NCBI GenBank assembly: GCA_036320915.1
Contig: JAXBDG010000012.1
Coordinates: 124,001 to 188,000 of the forward strand
Source: Linnemannia elongata
Taxonomy: Eukaryota > Mortierellomycota > Mortierellomycetes > Mortierellales > Mortierellaceae
DNA length: 64,000 nucleotides
Direction: 5' to 3'
Numbering within the stretch: position 1 is the first letter of the stretch; every line of letters starts with the position of its first letter. The notes below the pieces were generated by a model. It was not told the origin of the DNA. It saw only the letters and a list, made by a program, of their open reading frames with translations, and did no database searches. This document shows, piece by piece, positions 46,236-57,436 of the stretch. Position numbers and translations under genes: made by a program.

Positions 46236-47085
46236 CCTATTCCAAGATATTATATGAGCCTCATGACTACTACCCTTAATATAGATGAATTGAGTAAAAG
46301 GAGTGGATCAGCCTCTGAGATGCACAAGAGGGACAGGGTTTCATATGTTTGGCTACGTACCCAATGAGCGCCTTATCTGGATCTACCAATCCTTACGCGA
46401 AAGATATGCCGCGCGTCTTTAAAGTGCACTAACATCACGATGATAAAAAATCTGAGATAGAAGGGTGGGTACTTTGGAGAGCATGTGCGTTTATTGTGGC
46501 AGTGTCATGCGCATAGAGAGCACACTACAACTTCAAGTGATGGAACGACTGTAGAAAAGGAGGAGAGACAGAGTGAGGAATGGTATAAGAAGCGGTGTGA
46601 GATGGAGGGCTGCCTGCAAAGAGTGTGATGGAGCGAATATGTGGGTAGGAAAGAAAGAGAGAGTGTATGTGGGTGGGTAAGAAAGAAGTGTGTGTGCGCC
46701 CCCTCCCCTCTCTCCCTCCCTCCAACCTCCATATCAGTAGATGGGTAGTAGAGAAGAGCAGATGGCAGAAATGGATGGTATTTGTGGTACAGAGGGCTAA
46801 GGTATTTACGTGGGTAATTAACTAGGGGCACGGAATAATGGATGAGGAATGATGGAGCAGAGTAGGGAATAAAGAACTGAGGTATGTATGCATATTATTA
46901 GATCATGCTATGGTCCTGTAACAATACCCTACTTACCCTCCACCCACCAAGCTCCTGCTTCGGACTTCGTCCTCAGAAGACGCAACTGCCCAGCTCCACC
47001 CTAGGGCAGTCACTGTTGTTGCGGGATCAGGGTTCGAGAGCAAGGGATAGTGATCGTTGGGCTTTCAGTTGGAAGGTAAGGTGAG

Positions 47086-47119
47086 AGTTGTTGTTGTTGT
47101 TGTTGTTGTTGTTGATTGT
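47086..47119 (+). repeat. (GTT)n microsatellite
   Basis: About eleven GTT units, slightly imperfect at the end. Confidence 0.9.
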
Positions 47120-47498
47120 TGTATAAGAGTCCTTCTAACGCTTACTCGCATTCACAAAATAACACTGAAATAAAAGAGGTCAGCTAACTTGGCCCAGCGC
47201 AAATTGTCTGTTGAAAGGACAAGGAGCGCAGAACCAGATGGTTGCATTTTTCTAAACGAACGCTATATCTACATTGGTTTAAATACTATGACGGCGTTCA
47301 GGACCATGAGGGCGGATTTTTGCATCACTATTTTCGCTGAACCTCGGTCGTCTCAGCCACATTTCAAGTAAAGCCTCGGTAAATTGATTCAAGCGTATCC
47401 GTACAGAACACGTGCGTTACTTCCTGCTCCTTTTTTTTTATTCTTTTCTTCCATCATCTAATCTCTTCGCACACGCCTCATCACATTGAAGACTGAAA

Positions 47499-48981
47499 AT
47501 GAAATTAGCATCAAATGCGAAGGTAAGAGGAGCTGCACCAGACTAGCCACTTTGGACCGTCCTTCCCACATCTAGGAAATTTTTCTGATGATCACAATTG
47601 AAATAGATGATCCCTCAAACATGAGCTAATTATTAGGTGGTTGCCATCACTTTAGGTCTTCAGACGGTCGTTCTATGCAATCGCATTTACTTTCGGGATA
47701 TTGTCGATGATCCGTGTACACAACATCACTCTCTCTCAACTGACAACCACCAAAAGAATCGAGGGCTACTCGAATCTCAAAGTTGTCGAGAAACCCTCTG
47801 TCTGCCCTTTGCCACGAGGTGTCACAATCTGCGTCCATTCCGAAGCAAACAAGGCTGCCTTAGTCGACATTTGCGGAGACTTCTCAGCTTCGACTGGCGG
47901 CTGCCAGGACAAAACTTATGGATCTATCGTCACCACCAAGGACCACATCGCCGACGTCAGCGAACACACCCTTAGGATCATTGTTCAAGGAGAAGGGTCG
48001 GAACTCGGAGATGCCGTCGACAAGTTTGTCCAACGACGGTCTCGATGGATGGTAGACATCATGCAAGGCCATGGATACGAACTATTGACGACATTCGACG
48101 ACCACCGCCGTATCGCCTTTATGTCACAACTAGATCTTATTCAACACCGATGCTCCAACTTCTTCAACGGGGCAATCAACGACAACGGATTTGGATCTAA
48201 ATGGCATACAGTGGCTCTGGGTCTCTCTTTCGGTCTGTACCATAACATGACCCTGAAGACCCCTGAAGTTCTCAGCAACTTTATACCTCTGACATCATGC
48301 ACCGAGGCGGACATGGAGCGAGCCTTCAAGAAATCCCCTCCAGAGCATCAATTCTCCAACTGGACCAGGTCGACCATCAATTTCCAGACAATTAACTATG
48401 ACCTCACTGATATGGTCGGCCAGTCATACGTCAAGACTAATACGCCGGGATTTGAGGACCAGGACCTATTCTGGTTAAGAGCCATGGTGGCCTACTACGC
48501 CACTCGACCCAATTATCAGTTCCGAGAGCAGTTTCGACAGTATTCTCCTATCCAAACTCCTTGCATGTCTGTTCATGTGCGACACTCTGACAAGCATTCG
48601 GAGGCGCCGCTTTTGGAGTTTCCCGATTACATGAGCAAGGCCGAGGACTACAGGAGGCAGACTGGGGTTTCGAACGTCTACATTATGTCGGATGACGGCA
48701 AAGTCATAAGGTCTACCAAGCAGTACAAGAAGTTCAGATTTCAGTACCTGGACGTGCCTAGGCCGAACGAAGCGTGGTACGCCGAAAAGGAGCGAGGCAT
48801 GCCTGTGGATATGCTCGAGAGAGATTTCCTGCTAGATGTTTACGCTGCTGCCCAATGTGAGCATCAGATCCTCACCTATTCAAGTAATGTTGGCAGATTG
48901 ATCGGCGAGCTCTCCTACGTTTTACGCAATAAGGAGCCGTCCTTGGTTTCGCTAGATTCAGAGTGGTTGATGTGGCCCTGA
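47499..48981 (+). CDS. GT23-like (FUT8-type) fucosyltransferase, type II membrane protein
   Basis: Two exons: a 24-nt exon 47499-47522 (MKLASNAK) and 47656-48981, joined by a GTAAG...TTTAG intron; 449 residues. Adding the small exon gives a basic tail and a signal anchor (SFYAIAFTFGILSMI), which the large frame alone lacks at its start. The catalytic part has CMSVHVRHSDKHSEAP, with the paired basic residues that hold GDP-fucose in FUT8 and NodZ, then NVYIMSDDGKVI and DVYAAAQCEHQILTYSSNVG followed by RLIGEL, the order of the GT23 C-terminal motifs. It should transfer fucose to a glycan in the Golgi. The acceptor is unknown. Confidence 0.8.
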
Positions 48982-49112
48982 GGTGGACTGAAGAAGCGAA
49001 ATAAACGCTACATAAAGGATTTGATAGACTAATCCTGAATTTCCTCAGTAGTGTTGCGAAAGTGATGATCTTGCAAATAATATCTTCTATCCGGACAGGA
49101 GATAGTGATATA

Positions 49113-49564
49113 TGAAGTCGTCTGCCATGAGTTTATCTCTCCAATATTGTAAATTAACATTAGAAGGAACCTCAGAAAGCCTTCCCGCTCTGCAAGTTCG
49201 ACCCTTTGTAGTATGATTTAGGATCGAAAAGATCTATCCGCATTCAACTAAAAATGGCACAAGGCGGTAATCGTCGCGTTGTAGCACGGGTTCTGACTTA
49301 GAGGCGTTCAACCATAACCCCGACGGATGATAGCTTCGGGCCATTGCCTGCTTAGGCAGGCCCAATACCAATTATCCGAACGAACGCTTCCTCTCATACT
49401 AAGCAGTAGGTTAAAGCTAACCTGTTTCATGACGGAGTCTTGTTCTCTATTATTGGGTGAACAATCTAATACGTAATGAATTCTGCTTCCGTTGAATAGG
49501 AAGAGCCGACATTGAAGGATCAAAAAGCAATGTTGCTATGAACCTTAGGCTGTCACAGGCCAGT
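49113..49564 (-). pseudogene. Large-subunit rRNA 3' fragment, copy A (truncated)
   Basis: On the minus strand the sequence runs from AACTGGCCTGTGACAGCC through ATGTCGGCTCTTCCTAT, GGATTGTTCACCC, a sarcin-ricin-like AGTATGAGAGGAAGC, TTCGGATAATTGG, GAACGCCTCTAAGTCAGAAC and onward. This is the order of the last part of 25S/28S rRNA. Changes at near-invariant sites (for example in the sarcin-ricin loop) show it is not a functional gene. Similarity to copy B stops after GACGACTT, about 70 nt before the rRNA end. Confidence 0.85.
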
Positions 49565-50462
49565 TGTAATCCCTACAATCAATTTACTGGCACCACTTCC
49601 TCAATATCCGCCACACCTCAATCCTTCCCCCCCCCCCGCTAGAACGCTAGAACATAGTCCTATGCTCCTTTGAATCTGTTATTCTTTCTTGTCTCTTTCC
49701 TTGTTTCTTGTTTCCTTGTTTTTTTTTTCTTTTTTATTTTCATTTTTCTCTTTCGATCTCTCTTTTTTTGCCTTTTGACTTTTTGTTCTTCTTTTGTTGT
49801 TGTTGTCCTTCATTGGTGTTGTGTTTTCGCCTTTTGTTTTGCTCTATCCACTTGTTTTCCTATTCATTATCTGAGCCCTCACTAAACTTGGTCATGTACC
49901 CTCACCATTGTCTGTACACGCGACTATGTGCGTTTGTCTGGTGTCTGTGTCTGTATCTATGCTTGTACCTGTGTCTGTATCTGAATCTGTGTATGTGTTT
50001 GTGTATGTCTGCGTGTGTCTACGTGTGTCTGTGTGTGTCTGTGTGTGTCTGTGTGTGTCTGTGTGTGTGGAGAATGTCTCTCTCGAGAGAATCCATGGTA
50101 ATGGAGGTGGTGAAAGTCAAAGTGGAGAGGAATGGAGTGAAGAACAATAGAGAGGGAGCGGATGTGGTCGGTGAATTGAGTGCAGAAAATACGAGAGTAA
50201 TGGCGAAAAGGATAATGAGTGGAAGAGTCGAAGTAAGAAAGGGTGTGTGAACGCGAGGAGTGGTGGTGAAGGAAGTGATGGAAAAAGGAAAGAGATTATG
50301 AGTAAAGGATGGAAACAAATCAAGCTACTTGAGAGCAAAAATACAACCAACTCGGTAACACACCATTAAGAATGTAAAAGTGCACTTTTATTGAGTGTCA
50401 AGTAGACAGAGGGAACTGCAGTGAATGTTTAGCCCCTCTGCCTTTTGGAACAGTCCTCGTCG
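49565..50462. other. Intergenic, T-rich then TG-repeat; no gene
   Basis: 49670-49860 is T-rich. From about 49985 to 50068 the plus strand is a degenerate TGTGTGTCTG repeat. Frames here are low complexity. Confidence 0.5.
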
Positions 50463-52262
50463 TCAGCAGAGCGCTTTCGAGCATTCTTTAGTTGTTGTGA
50501 GCAGAGGATCATAAGATCCGACGATCAATTGTTGATAAACCGCTGTTTCTTCCTCCTTCTCCTCCTCCATCTCCTCCCCCTCCTCCTTCTCCTTCGGTAC
50601 ATGCGCTCCTTTAGTGGACACGATCCGGCGGCCTTCAAACTCGAGCGTGTCAGGGTTGAATTGATGTAGTCGAGGCGCGATATCAGGTTGACCGGCAGTC
50701 AGTTCCTTGGACACTGCAAAGTATAGAGAATCCTTGTACCGATCCTCGATCCAAAACTTGGTGAAGCTCCAGAATACCATGCAGGCAACCATGACTCCGA
50801 TCATCGAATAGAACAGCCAGGCTGGGATCTCGTATCCCTTGACGATCTCGACGGTGTCAAAGGTCACATAGAGCATGGATCCGTCCCAGTCCATTACAAA
50901 GTTGTGTCCGAGATCTGCAAAGTAGTTGACTGCTTCCGAAGATGCATTGAAGATCTTGGAGAATGCGAACGACGGCTTCTTTTCGGAGATCATGGGAAGA
51001 TGGTAGAGGAGCATCGCATTGATGACGCCGGTGAACATGGGACTGAGTCTTTTGTTGGTCAAACGCGCGGCAATATCCGGATTCATCGGAGGGAGCTTGA
51101 CAATCAGGACATTAGTGATTGTGTATGAACATGAAATGTGAGGGACCTCAGTTTCTCCCCATCTGCTTCCGATGCATATCAGAGCGGTGGCCTCGGTGCC
51201 TGCGACCTTGACCTCCATGACGAGTTCTTCTTCTCGAATATCCGTCGGTAGGTTCGAAAGAGTGCCGTTATTTATCGAGTCCTGCAAGCCCGCGACGAGT
51301 TCATCTTGGGTCCCAAAGATCGATGTTGCGATGGACAGAAACTGCTGGTGTTCTGGCGCCAGGAAGCGAATGACCGTTGAGGAAAGAATGGCCACATCTC
51401 CCGAGCTGAGCAGGCACTTGGTCAAGGTAGTAATCGGAGAGGAAGTGATACCAGCCTTGGTAGCATTAATGACCATGAAATTGTAGTTGTATGTCGTGCA
51501 TTTCTGGCCGAGGTATATTACTTGGGAACGCACGTCGAAATTAAAAATCGTTGAGGCGATCATATCGAACCTGGCGTCAGTTACACCATACATGACCACC
51601 TTGGCTCGACCCTTGGACTTTTGAACAATGTAGGATCGTGTCAGATCGGGGTCAATCGACGACGTTGAGTTGAACAGGACAGTTGCACAGCCATTATTGC
51701 GGACCACGAACTGATCCTGGTCCGGGTGTGTTCTCAAATCAAACTGATCACAAACAACCTCATATTCGGATTCGGACAGTCGAGGGCTGTAACGTTTTGT
51801 CGGATCTGGCCGTGGGATAATCTTTGAGCTGTTCACCGCCACTGCCAGTGCATCCCTCGTGCTGGTTTCATATCCGACAGGGAAGTTCCACGTCGGTATT
51901 GCCATAAATACGTCAGATACAACAAACTGCCTGGTAGCTACCACTTCTTGCCGAATAATGCCTTCCTGGGTGGCTATATCGGCAAATGTTTTAGATCCAA
52001 CAAGGATGCCAACCAGAGCAAGACTTCCAGCAAGTGTCACAAGCAAGGCAGAAAAGAGCCTCCATTTCCCCTCCCTCCCCAAGCTCTTCAACGCCGCGAA
52101 CATCTCCATGTAGCCGGCCTGCTGGATCCATCGAACACTCTGAGCGTGTCCTCCGTGTCGTCGGGCGATATGCGTCAGGGCCGCCGAGAGAGCTGCTGCC
52201 ACTAAGAGATCCAGGGCAAGGTAAAAGAGGTTCAGGTGGAAGAACGACCAAGGAAGAAACAT
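50463..52262 (-). CDS. Three-TM glycoprotein, orphan family (paralogue 1)
   Basis: The frame opens further upstream, but MFLPWSFFHLNLFYL at 52262 begins a typical membrane helix and is the likely start; 599 residues. Helices lie at about residues 5-30 and 66-90, followed by an ectodomain with many N-x-S/T sequons and cysteines, then a third helix (WLFYSMIGVMVACMVFW, about residue 495). The tail holds HQFNPDTLEFEGRRIV and an acidic stretch. Shared with the paralogue at 53709: IRW near the start, a DLGHN segment (SLGHN there), and a (V/I)xxDTVE(I/F) segment before the last helix. I recognise no known domain. It is probably a surface or vacuolar membrane protein. Confidence 0.75.
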   Translation of the reverse strand: MFLPWSFFHLNLFYLALDLLVAAALSAALTHIARRHGGHAQSVRWIQQAGYMEMFAALKSLGREGKWRLFSALLVTLAGSLALVGILVGSKTFADIATQEGIIRQEVVATRQFVVSDVFMAIPTWNFPVGYETSTRDALAVAVNSSKIIPRPDPTKRYSPRLSESEYEVVCDQFDLRTHPDQDQFVVRNNGCATVLFNSTSSIDPDLTRSYIVQKSKGRAKVVMYGVTDARFDMIASTIFNFDVRSQVIYLGQKCTTYNYNFMVINATKAGITSSPITTLTKCLLSSGDVAILSSTVIRFLAPEHQQFLSIATSIFGTQDELVAGLQDSINNGTLSNLPTDIREEELVMEVKVAGTEATALICIGSRWGETEVPHISCSYTITNVLIVKLPPMNPDIAARLTNKRLSPMFTGVINAMLLYHLPMISEKKPSFAFSKIFNASSEAVNYFADLGHNFVMDWDGSMLYVTFDTVEIVKGYEIPAWLFYSMIGVMVACMVFWSFTKFWIEDRYKDSLYFAVSKELTAGQPDIAPRLHQFNPDTLEFEGRRIVSTKGAHVPKEKEEGEEMEEEKEEETAVYQQLIVGSYDPLLTTTKECSKALC

Positions 52263-53708
52263 GGGAGACGGCGCTGTTACAAGAAATATAGCTGCGTCTG
52301 GTTGATATAGGCAAAGGAATGAGAAGGCTTGAAAGGATGGACAAGAGTGAGAGAGAAAGAAGCAGGTAAGAGTGCGCGAAACAACTGAAAAATACGAGGG
52401 TGATGGCAAGAAATGAAAGAAAGAGAGAAGGCGGAGTCCAAAGTTTAAGAAGGGCGTGAAAAAGAAGTGGGAAGTAAAGACGACGAGAGAGAACAGGACT
52501 CGGGTGTTGTAGAGTACACGGTATGCGTTGTTAAAGCCTCCTCTCGTCCTTTCGATGCTCTTGTTTTGTGATTTGATTGTTTTGTTGTGTTTGCTTAACT
52601 TGTTTCTTTCCTTGTTCGTTTTGTTGGTGTTTCCTTGGCTCCCCTCTTGCTTTGTTTATTTTGCTTGGTATTGTGTTTTCTGTGTCTGTTTACAACAGCA
52701 CATCGATTGCGCACGATAAAGAGCATTCCTTCTTTTGTTAATTTGTTTGTTTGTTTGTTTGTTGTTTGTTTGTTTGTTGTTTGTTTGTTTTTTCTTGCTA
52801 TTCTTTCGTGAGAAAAATTAGAAACCAACATCTACTGATTCCTCGTGTCCGAGTTTGCTGATCCATTCGTCCGATATGTGTGCTTGACGGCATTTGAGGC
52901 ACCAGACTCAACCGACACCCAGCTCATCCAACATCCTCTTCCCATTCACTCTGGAAAGCGAGGCGACAATACTATGCGAACTAAACGTACCTCATTTCTC
53001 ATTCTTCAATCGTCTAACAACATTGTCCACCTTTGTTTATTTGTTGTGACAACTTCACTGCCACATGGGCTCTGTTCTTTCTTCTTCCCTCGGCAATTAG
53101 CAATGTACGCACTGTCCCCTCCATTCTTGTCTCTCATACACACACACTCACACACACAGACACAAACACCAATGATAAGAGGCCCTCTCGATACAGGACG
53201 TAAGGTAATGGCCATGTGTATATTTTCACTGATGGCAACGAGTCGAATGTGTCAAATTGGCCCCCAATAAAATACAAGGTATCTGAAGGCAAAACGGCAA
53301 AACGTCAAAGAGACGAAAAGGTATGTCGCTGCCCCGAGCCCAGAACAACCATGCAGTCGACGATAGATGCTTGTCATGTATTTACTGCGGCTCCATTGTT
53401 AATCATTGACAAAATCATGGCGAAGGTAATGGAATGATAAAAAAAAAACACCTTGCTCAACTAACTTTTGCATGGCGACGACTGGCATAGTATGTCTTGG
53501 TGCATTGTTTTTTTTTGTGCGGGGGAGGGGGTATGCGTGATTCTCGGTAATTGGTTTTTACTTGCCACCCTAAATGTCCAAAAAAATGCTCTCAAGATGC
53601 AACAGAGAAAAGAGAGAGTGAAAGAAGTGTCCCCAGCAGCCTCCATAGAAGATCCAAATACAACAATGAACACCCACCTTTTCTCCTCACTCTTCTTCAT
53701 TTCTCATC
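52263..53708. other. Divergent intergenic region between two paralogues
   Basis: Separates oppositely transcribed family members, so it should hold both promoters. Contains a (TTTG)n tract at about 52736-52790, a CA-rich stretch near 53140 and A/T-runs. No gene is seen. Confidence 0.5.
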
Positions 53709-55805
53709 ATGATATTCTCCTCTCCTTTCTGGATCCCCGCCGTCCTCATCACTCTCGTCAAGATCATACTCTCAGGCACTATCGGGGCCATCATCACCCT
53801 TTATATCGGGCGCTCCCGCGTCAGTGGTTATGCTAGCAGCATCCGATGGTCCCGCACTGGTGGAGTACTCGAAGCGGGTATCCTTCTCCGGAACTCATGC
53901 CGACAGCTGCCGACACGGAGCAGCATCGCCATGGCCATGGTGATAGTTGCCAGTCTTTTCACAATGGTCGTAGGTATTCTTCTTGGTGCTCTGGTCTCCC
54001 GCGCTGAAAAGTCTTTCAACGAAGGTATGCTCGGCGTCTACACTGAGCAGCTCATGTCGACAGACCCTATCTTTTGGACTGCTAATATGGAAGCGGATGC
54101 CAAAATGAATGAGACCTTGATATCGACACTCAACGACACCCGGCGCAACCCAAACCCTTTTCCGCGGACCCGGTACACACCACGCACATACGACTACGAG
54201 ATCGCTTGTGATGAGACGATGGTCATGTTCGGCAGCTCCTCTGAAGATTATCTTGTCTATCCTAGCAAGGCCAACTGCAAGGGGAATATTATAATCGTCA
54301 GCAACACAACCTACAATTGGAATACCAAGAAGACCACATTTCGCGATCTGGTCGCCCCGAATACTATAATAATTGCTGCACCAGTTGTCTACGTCCATGG
54401 CGACAGGTTCTTCGAAATGCCGTGGCCCTTATTTAATGGTGGTTACAAGAGGAACACCTGCTGGCAGTCTCCAGGGAATGACTTTGGAGTGGTTCTCAAA
54501 ATCCGTCCAAAGGACGGTCTGACCTCGCCGCCCATGACGGTAGTCTCCAAGTGCCAGTTCGCTTCTGGCGAATCCACTGTCATGTCAGCAACCTACTTCC
54601 ATTTCGCTGTCAACCACTTGAACGATTTTAACAAAGTAGCGACCTCGATCTTTTACGACGACTCGGCTGCCTTCCCTCTTTTGCAGTATATGAGCGGTGC
54701 CATCAACAACAGAACCTTCTCGGACCCAACAAACAATCGAACAATGGTCATGCTGATCAAGATTTCAACTAGCGTCGACGTTTTAGTGTGTGTCTCGACG
54801 TTATTGAATGCGCCGTCAAATGACACGGGTCTTCTTTGCACGTACATGGCGACGAAAACGATTGTTGTCAAACCGCAGGAGTGGGACCCCATCATGGTCG
54901 CACGTCTCAACCGAACCTCAGCTCCCTCTCTCAAGCCCAACAGTGTCATTAACTCACTTGACTTGACCGTCTACCACTCCTCCAAAACATCAGAACCACA
55001 GGACACTTCGGCAATGTATTCAGCTGCGCACTTGCGCAAGGCAACAACCGATGCAGCAATATATCTCGCCTCTCTGGGTCACAACGTCTTTAAGGATGAC
55101 GAAGGAAGGACGGAGTCAGAGGGCCTTTACATTCTGTACGACACTGTCGAGTTTCAAGATGCATTCGAAGTTCCTACCGTGCCGCTTGTTATCGTAGCCG
55201 TCATCACTCTCATTTGTGCGGTCGTCTGGGGCCTCTCTGATGTATACTACAAAACAGTGTACAATGGATCGCTGTACAAGGTCCTCTATGAACAAATCAA
55301 GCTTCAAGACGAAACAACACCAATGCTCATGGACTGGACTCCTACTCCATTGGCCTTTGGCGGACATCGGGTGTTCCCTGACCCGGACGAGCAACTGACT
55401 CTATCAGCTGAGCACTCTCCTGAGGATGCACTCGACAATGAATCGACACAAGAGATAGCCCTGCAACACCTGCCGACCCAACAACCACCGATGCTACCAG
55501 AGATACCTGTAACCTCATTGCTGATCTCCAAAAGACTCGTAGTGCCCAACATTTCCACCAACAACATCAGCAACTCGTCCCACGCTGGAACAACGCATCG
55601 GTCATCCCATGTACCACATCCGATCAGCCCTCCCTCAATCCCACCAAGGCCAATTGGGAATACGTTCAACCCCATCGTCGCTTCCTCTACTCACGAGCAT
55701 ACTTCTCCTTCGTCTCCTACCCAGACCAATACTCAAGCTTTCCAGATACCGCCGCCTCCTTCGCCTCCTCAAAGATCGACCCTAATTCAAAGTCCTTTTT
55801 GGTAG
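53709..55805 (+). CDS. Three-TM glycoprotein, orphan family (paralogue 2)
   Basis: 698 residues in one exon from MIFSSPFWIP. Helices lie at about residues 8-32 (AVLITLVKIILSGTIGAIIT) and 74-97 (AMAMVIVASLFTMVVGILLG), then a sequon-rich ectodomain. A third helix (VPLVIVAVITLICAVVWGL, about residue 495) follows SLGHNVFKDDEG and YILYDTVEFQDAFEVP, which align with paralogue 1. The C-terminal about 150 residues are cytosolic, Pro/Ser/Thr-rich and end PPPPSPPQRSTLIQSPFW. PPxP-type motifs could bind SH3 domains. WTPTPLAFGGHRVFPDP parallels FNPDTLEFEGRRIV of paralogue 1. Function unknown. Confidence 0.78.
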   Translation: MIFSSPFWIPAVLITLVKIILSGTIGAIITLYIGRSRVSGYASSIRWSRTGGVLEAGILLRNSCRQLPTRSSIAMAMVIVASLFTMVVGILLGALVSRAEKSFNEGMLGVYTEQLMSTDPIFWTANMEADAKMNETLISTLNDTRRNPNPFPRTRYTPRTYDYEIACDETMVMFGSSSEDYLVYPSKANCKGNIIIVSNTTYNWNTKKTTFRDLVAPNTIIIAAPVVYVHGDRFFEMPWPLFNGGYKRNTCWQSPGNDFGVVLKIRPKDGLTSPPMTVVSKCQFASGESTVMSATYFHFAVNHLNDFNKVATSIFYDDSAAFPLLQYMSGAINNRTFSDPTNNRTMVMLIKISTSVDVLVCVSTLLNAPSNDTGLLCTYMATKTIVVKPQEWDPIMVARLNRTSAPSLKPNSVINSLDLTVYHSSKTSEPQDTSAMYSAAHLRKATTDAAIYLASLGHNVFKDDEGRTESEGLYILYDTVEFQDAFEVPTVPLVIVAVITLICAVVWGLSDVYYKTVYNGSLYKVLYEQIKLQDETTPMLMDWTPTPLAFGGHRVFPDPDEQLTLSAEHSPEDALDNESTQEIALQHLPTQQPPMLPEIPVTSLLISKRLVVPNISTNNISNSSHAGTTHRSSHVPHPISPPSIPPRPIGNTFNPIVASSTHEHTSPSSPTQTNTQAFQIPPPPSPPQRSTLIQSPFW

Positions 55806-56125
55806 AGGCCCCATCGTACTTTTCCCTTGTCTTCGGTCAACAAAATATAAACAGTTCTTCTATGTTTTCTTTGTCGTACTTTCTTAAAATACCTTGAATG
55901 ACGGTGTTCAATTGAAGTCAAAATGTCAAAGGTGCAAAGACTGCAAAAAGATACCTCTCCCAGTTCTCGAGTCTTCCTTCTTTTTTCCCTCTGTCATCAA
56001 AAATCACCCTTAATTACCAGAAAAATTACCTGGTTTGGTCGGATTCACCTGTATTGCCCCATCGGGACCGTACCTGAAGGATGGTAAACATCAAAACATA
56101 AGGGAGTGTTAAAACAGACAAAATA
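55806..56125. other. 3' region of paralogue 2
   Basis: No gene, repeat or RNA motif seen. Confidence 0.35.
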
Positions 56126-56254
56126 GCCCTATTCAGAGTTGAAAAAAGATTTCTGTTCGTTTTCCATCTTTGGGAATCGTACATAGGGATTGAAGCTGTT
56201 CGTTTCCCAAACATGGAAAACGGACAGAAATCTTTTTTCAACTCTGAATAGGCC
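56126..56254 (+). mobile_element. TA-flanked hairpin MITE, 129 bp
   Basis: Left arm CCTATTCAGAGTTGAAAAAA with the following GATTTCTGT matches the inverted right arm ending at 56252, with one or two mismatches near the base of the arms and at a Pyr position. TA lies on both sides (56124-56125 and 56255-56256). The size and target suggest a Tc1/mariner-type non-autonomous element. Confidence 0.75.
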
Positions 56255-56435
56255 TAATGGTTAGCTGTCCAAGTAAGGGAGTTTATGATTTGGGCACTGT
56301 GAGAGACAGTGCGGAACTTCTAGACATTGAATCAGATCACGTTGGTTGATGGCAACATAAGGTTGGTGGCGGGTCACGTGATGGATATGATGTGGGGTTT
56401 TTCGGGGAGTTCTCCTAGGTCGGCCGAAGGGTGAG

Positions 56436-57206
56436 ACCTCTTTTTCTCTCCGTTCTTCGATTCCGATTTCAAAGCCCGGCGCATCCGCTCTTCAATCCAT
56501 CACCTTTTATCAAACAACCTATCCATCCATCAATCAGCAACGGTCGACCTAGGTCTTAACAACCTAACCTGCCGGCAGGTCGACACTACGAGCCCGGAGC
56601 CAAGTGAATGTAGCACTATGCGTTGCCGGTACCGTACCAGGCAGGAGGGAGTCGCCGATATGGACGTAAGGGAGGCTGAATTGACGCTACATGGTAACGC
56701 CGCGGTCGGTGGAGTCAGTGGAGTCGGAGGAGTTGTAGAATCAGATGAAGTTCGAATGGTCATTACCTAGACCGTCTGAACTTGCCCCAGAAGGGCAGCA
56801 GTGGTCACCCGGAGGGTCGCGGATGCACTGTGGCCGCACGGAGCATCGCGTGGATGACGGGTTGTATTTCCTCAGTTAATAATTGTCTACGCGAGTTGGG
56901 ACAGGTAGTAGGGCAGCATAGACTGTCAATCGGAAACCCCCGTGCCCAAAAGTGGGCACACCTATCACCCAACCATCTTCCATTCGTTGACGAACGCACA
57001 GCTAGGGCGCCGGTAGTTTATGACAGCAAAGTCTGTCAATTGGAAACCCCGTGCCACGAGGCTGGCACACCTACCACCCAAGCTGTCCTGATTGCCAGGC
57101 GGAAGGAATAAGGCATTATCGAGCTATACTTAGACTTCCATAGAACTGTGACCAATTTATTGGAGCAGTCTCGGATTAAAATCTGACGATACAAAAAAAA
57201 AAAAAA
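56436..57206 (+). mobile_element. Retro-inserted non-autonomous element with poly(A) and 18-bp TSD
   Basis: The 18-mer GGTCGGCCGAAGGGTGAG occurs at 56418-56435 and again at 57207-57224. The second copy directly follows a 14-A run (57193-57206), so the 771 bp between them were inserted by target-primed reverse transcription. A short frame near 56618-56770 (MRCRYRTRQEGVADM start) resembles the first codons of an ORF1. Two related 65-bp segments with GACTGTCAATCGGAAACCCC and GTCTGTCAATTGGAAACCCC (56919 and 57026) lie in the 3' half. It may be an internally deleted LINE (5' UTR joined to 3' UTR) or a SINE. No Pol III A/B boxes were identified. Confidence 0.85.
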
Positions 57207-57362
57207 GGTCGGCCGAAGGGTGAGGAGCAGAGCTTGGTAGGTCGGGGTTGCTTGACGAAGAATAAGGCGATGGAAGAGAGGAATCCCCTCCTACAACCTC
57301 ATCAGACTGGGGCGTGTCTTCAGGACCGGCAGGCATAGTTCAGATAACTGCAGACGCAAGAA

Positions 57363-57411
57363 TGTGTGTGTGTGTGTGTATGTGTGTGTGGTGTGTGTGG
57401 TGTGTGTAGGT
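57363..57411 (+). repeat. (GT)n-rich microsatellite
   Basis: GTGTGTGTGTGTGTATGTGT-type sequence, imperfect, followed by CT repeats at 57421-57436. Confidence 0.85.
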
Positions 57412-57436
57412 ATATGTAGCTCTCTCTCTCTTTCTC

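Larger units (their letters stand above)
45660..47498. other. Intergenic; A-runs, short repeats, no gene
   Basis: Contains A-runs at 45666-45687 and 45763-45795, GA-rich sequence near 46130-46165, the rRNA-end scrap listed next and a GTT repeat. Reading frames here lack motifs. Confidence 0.4.
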
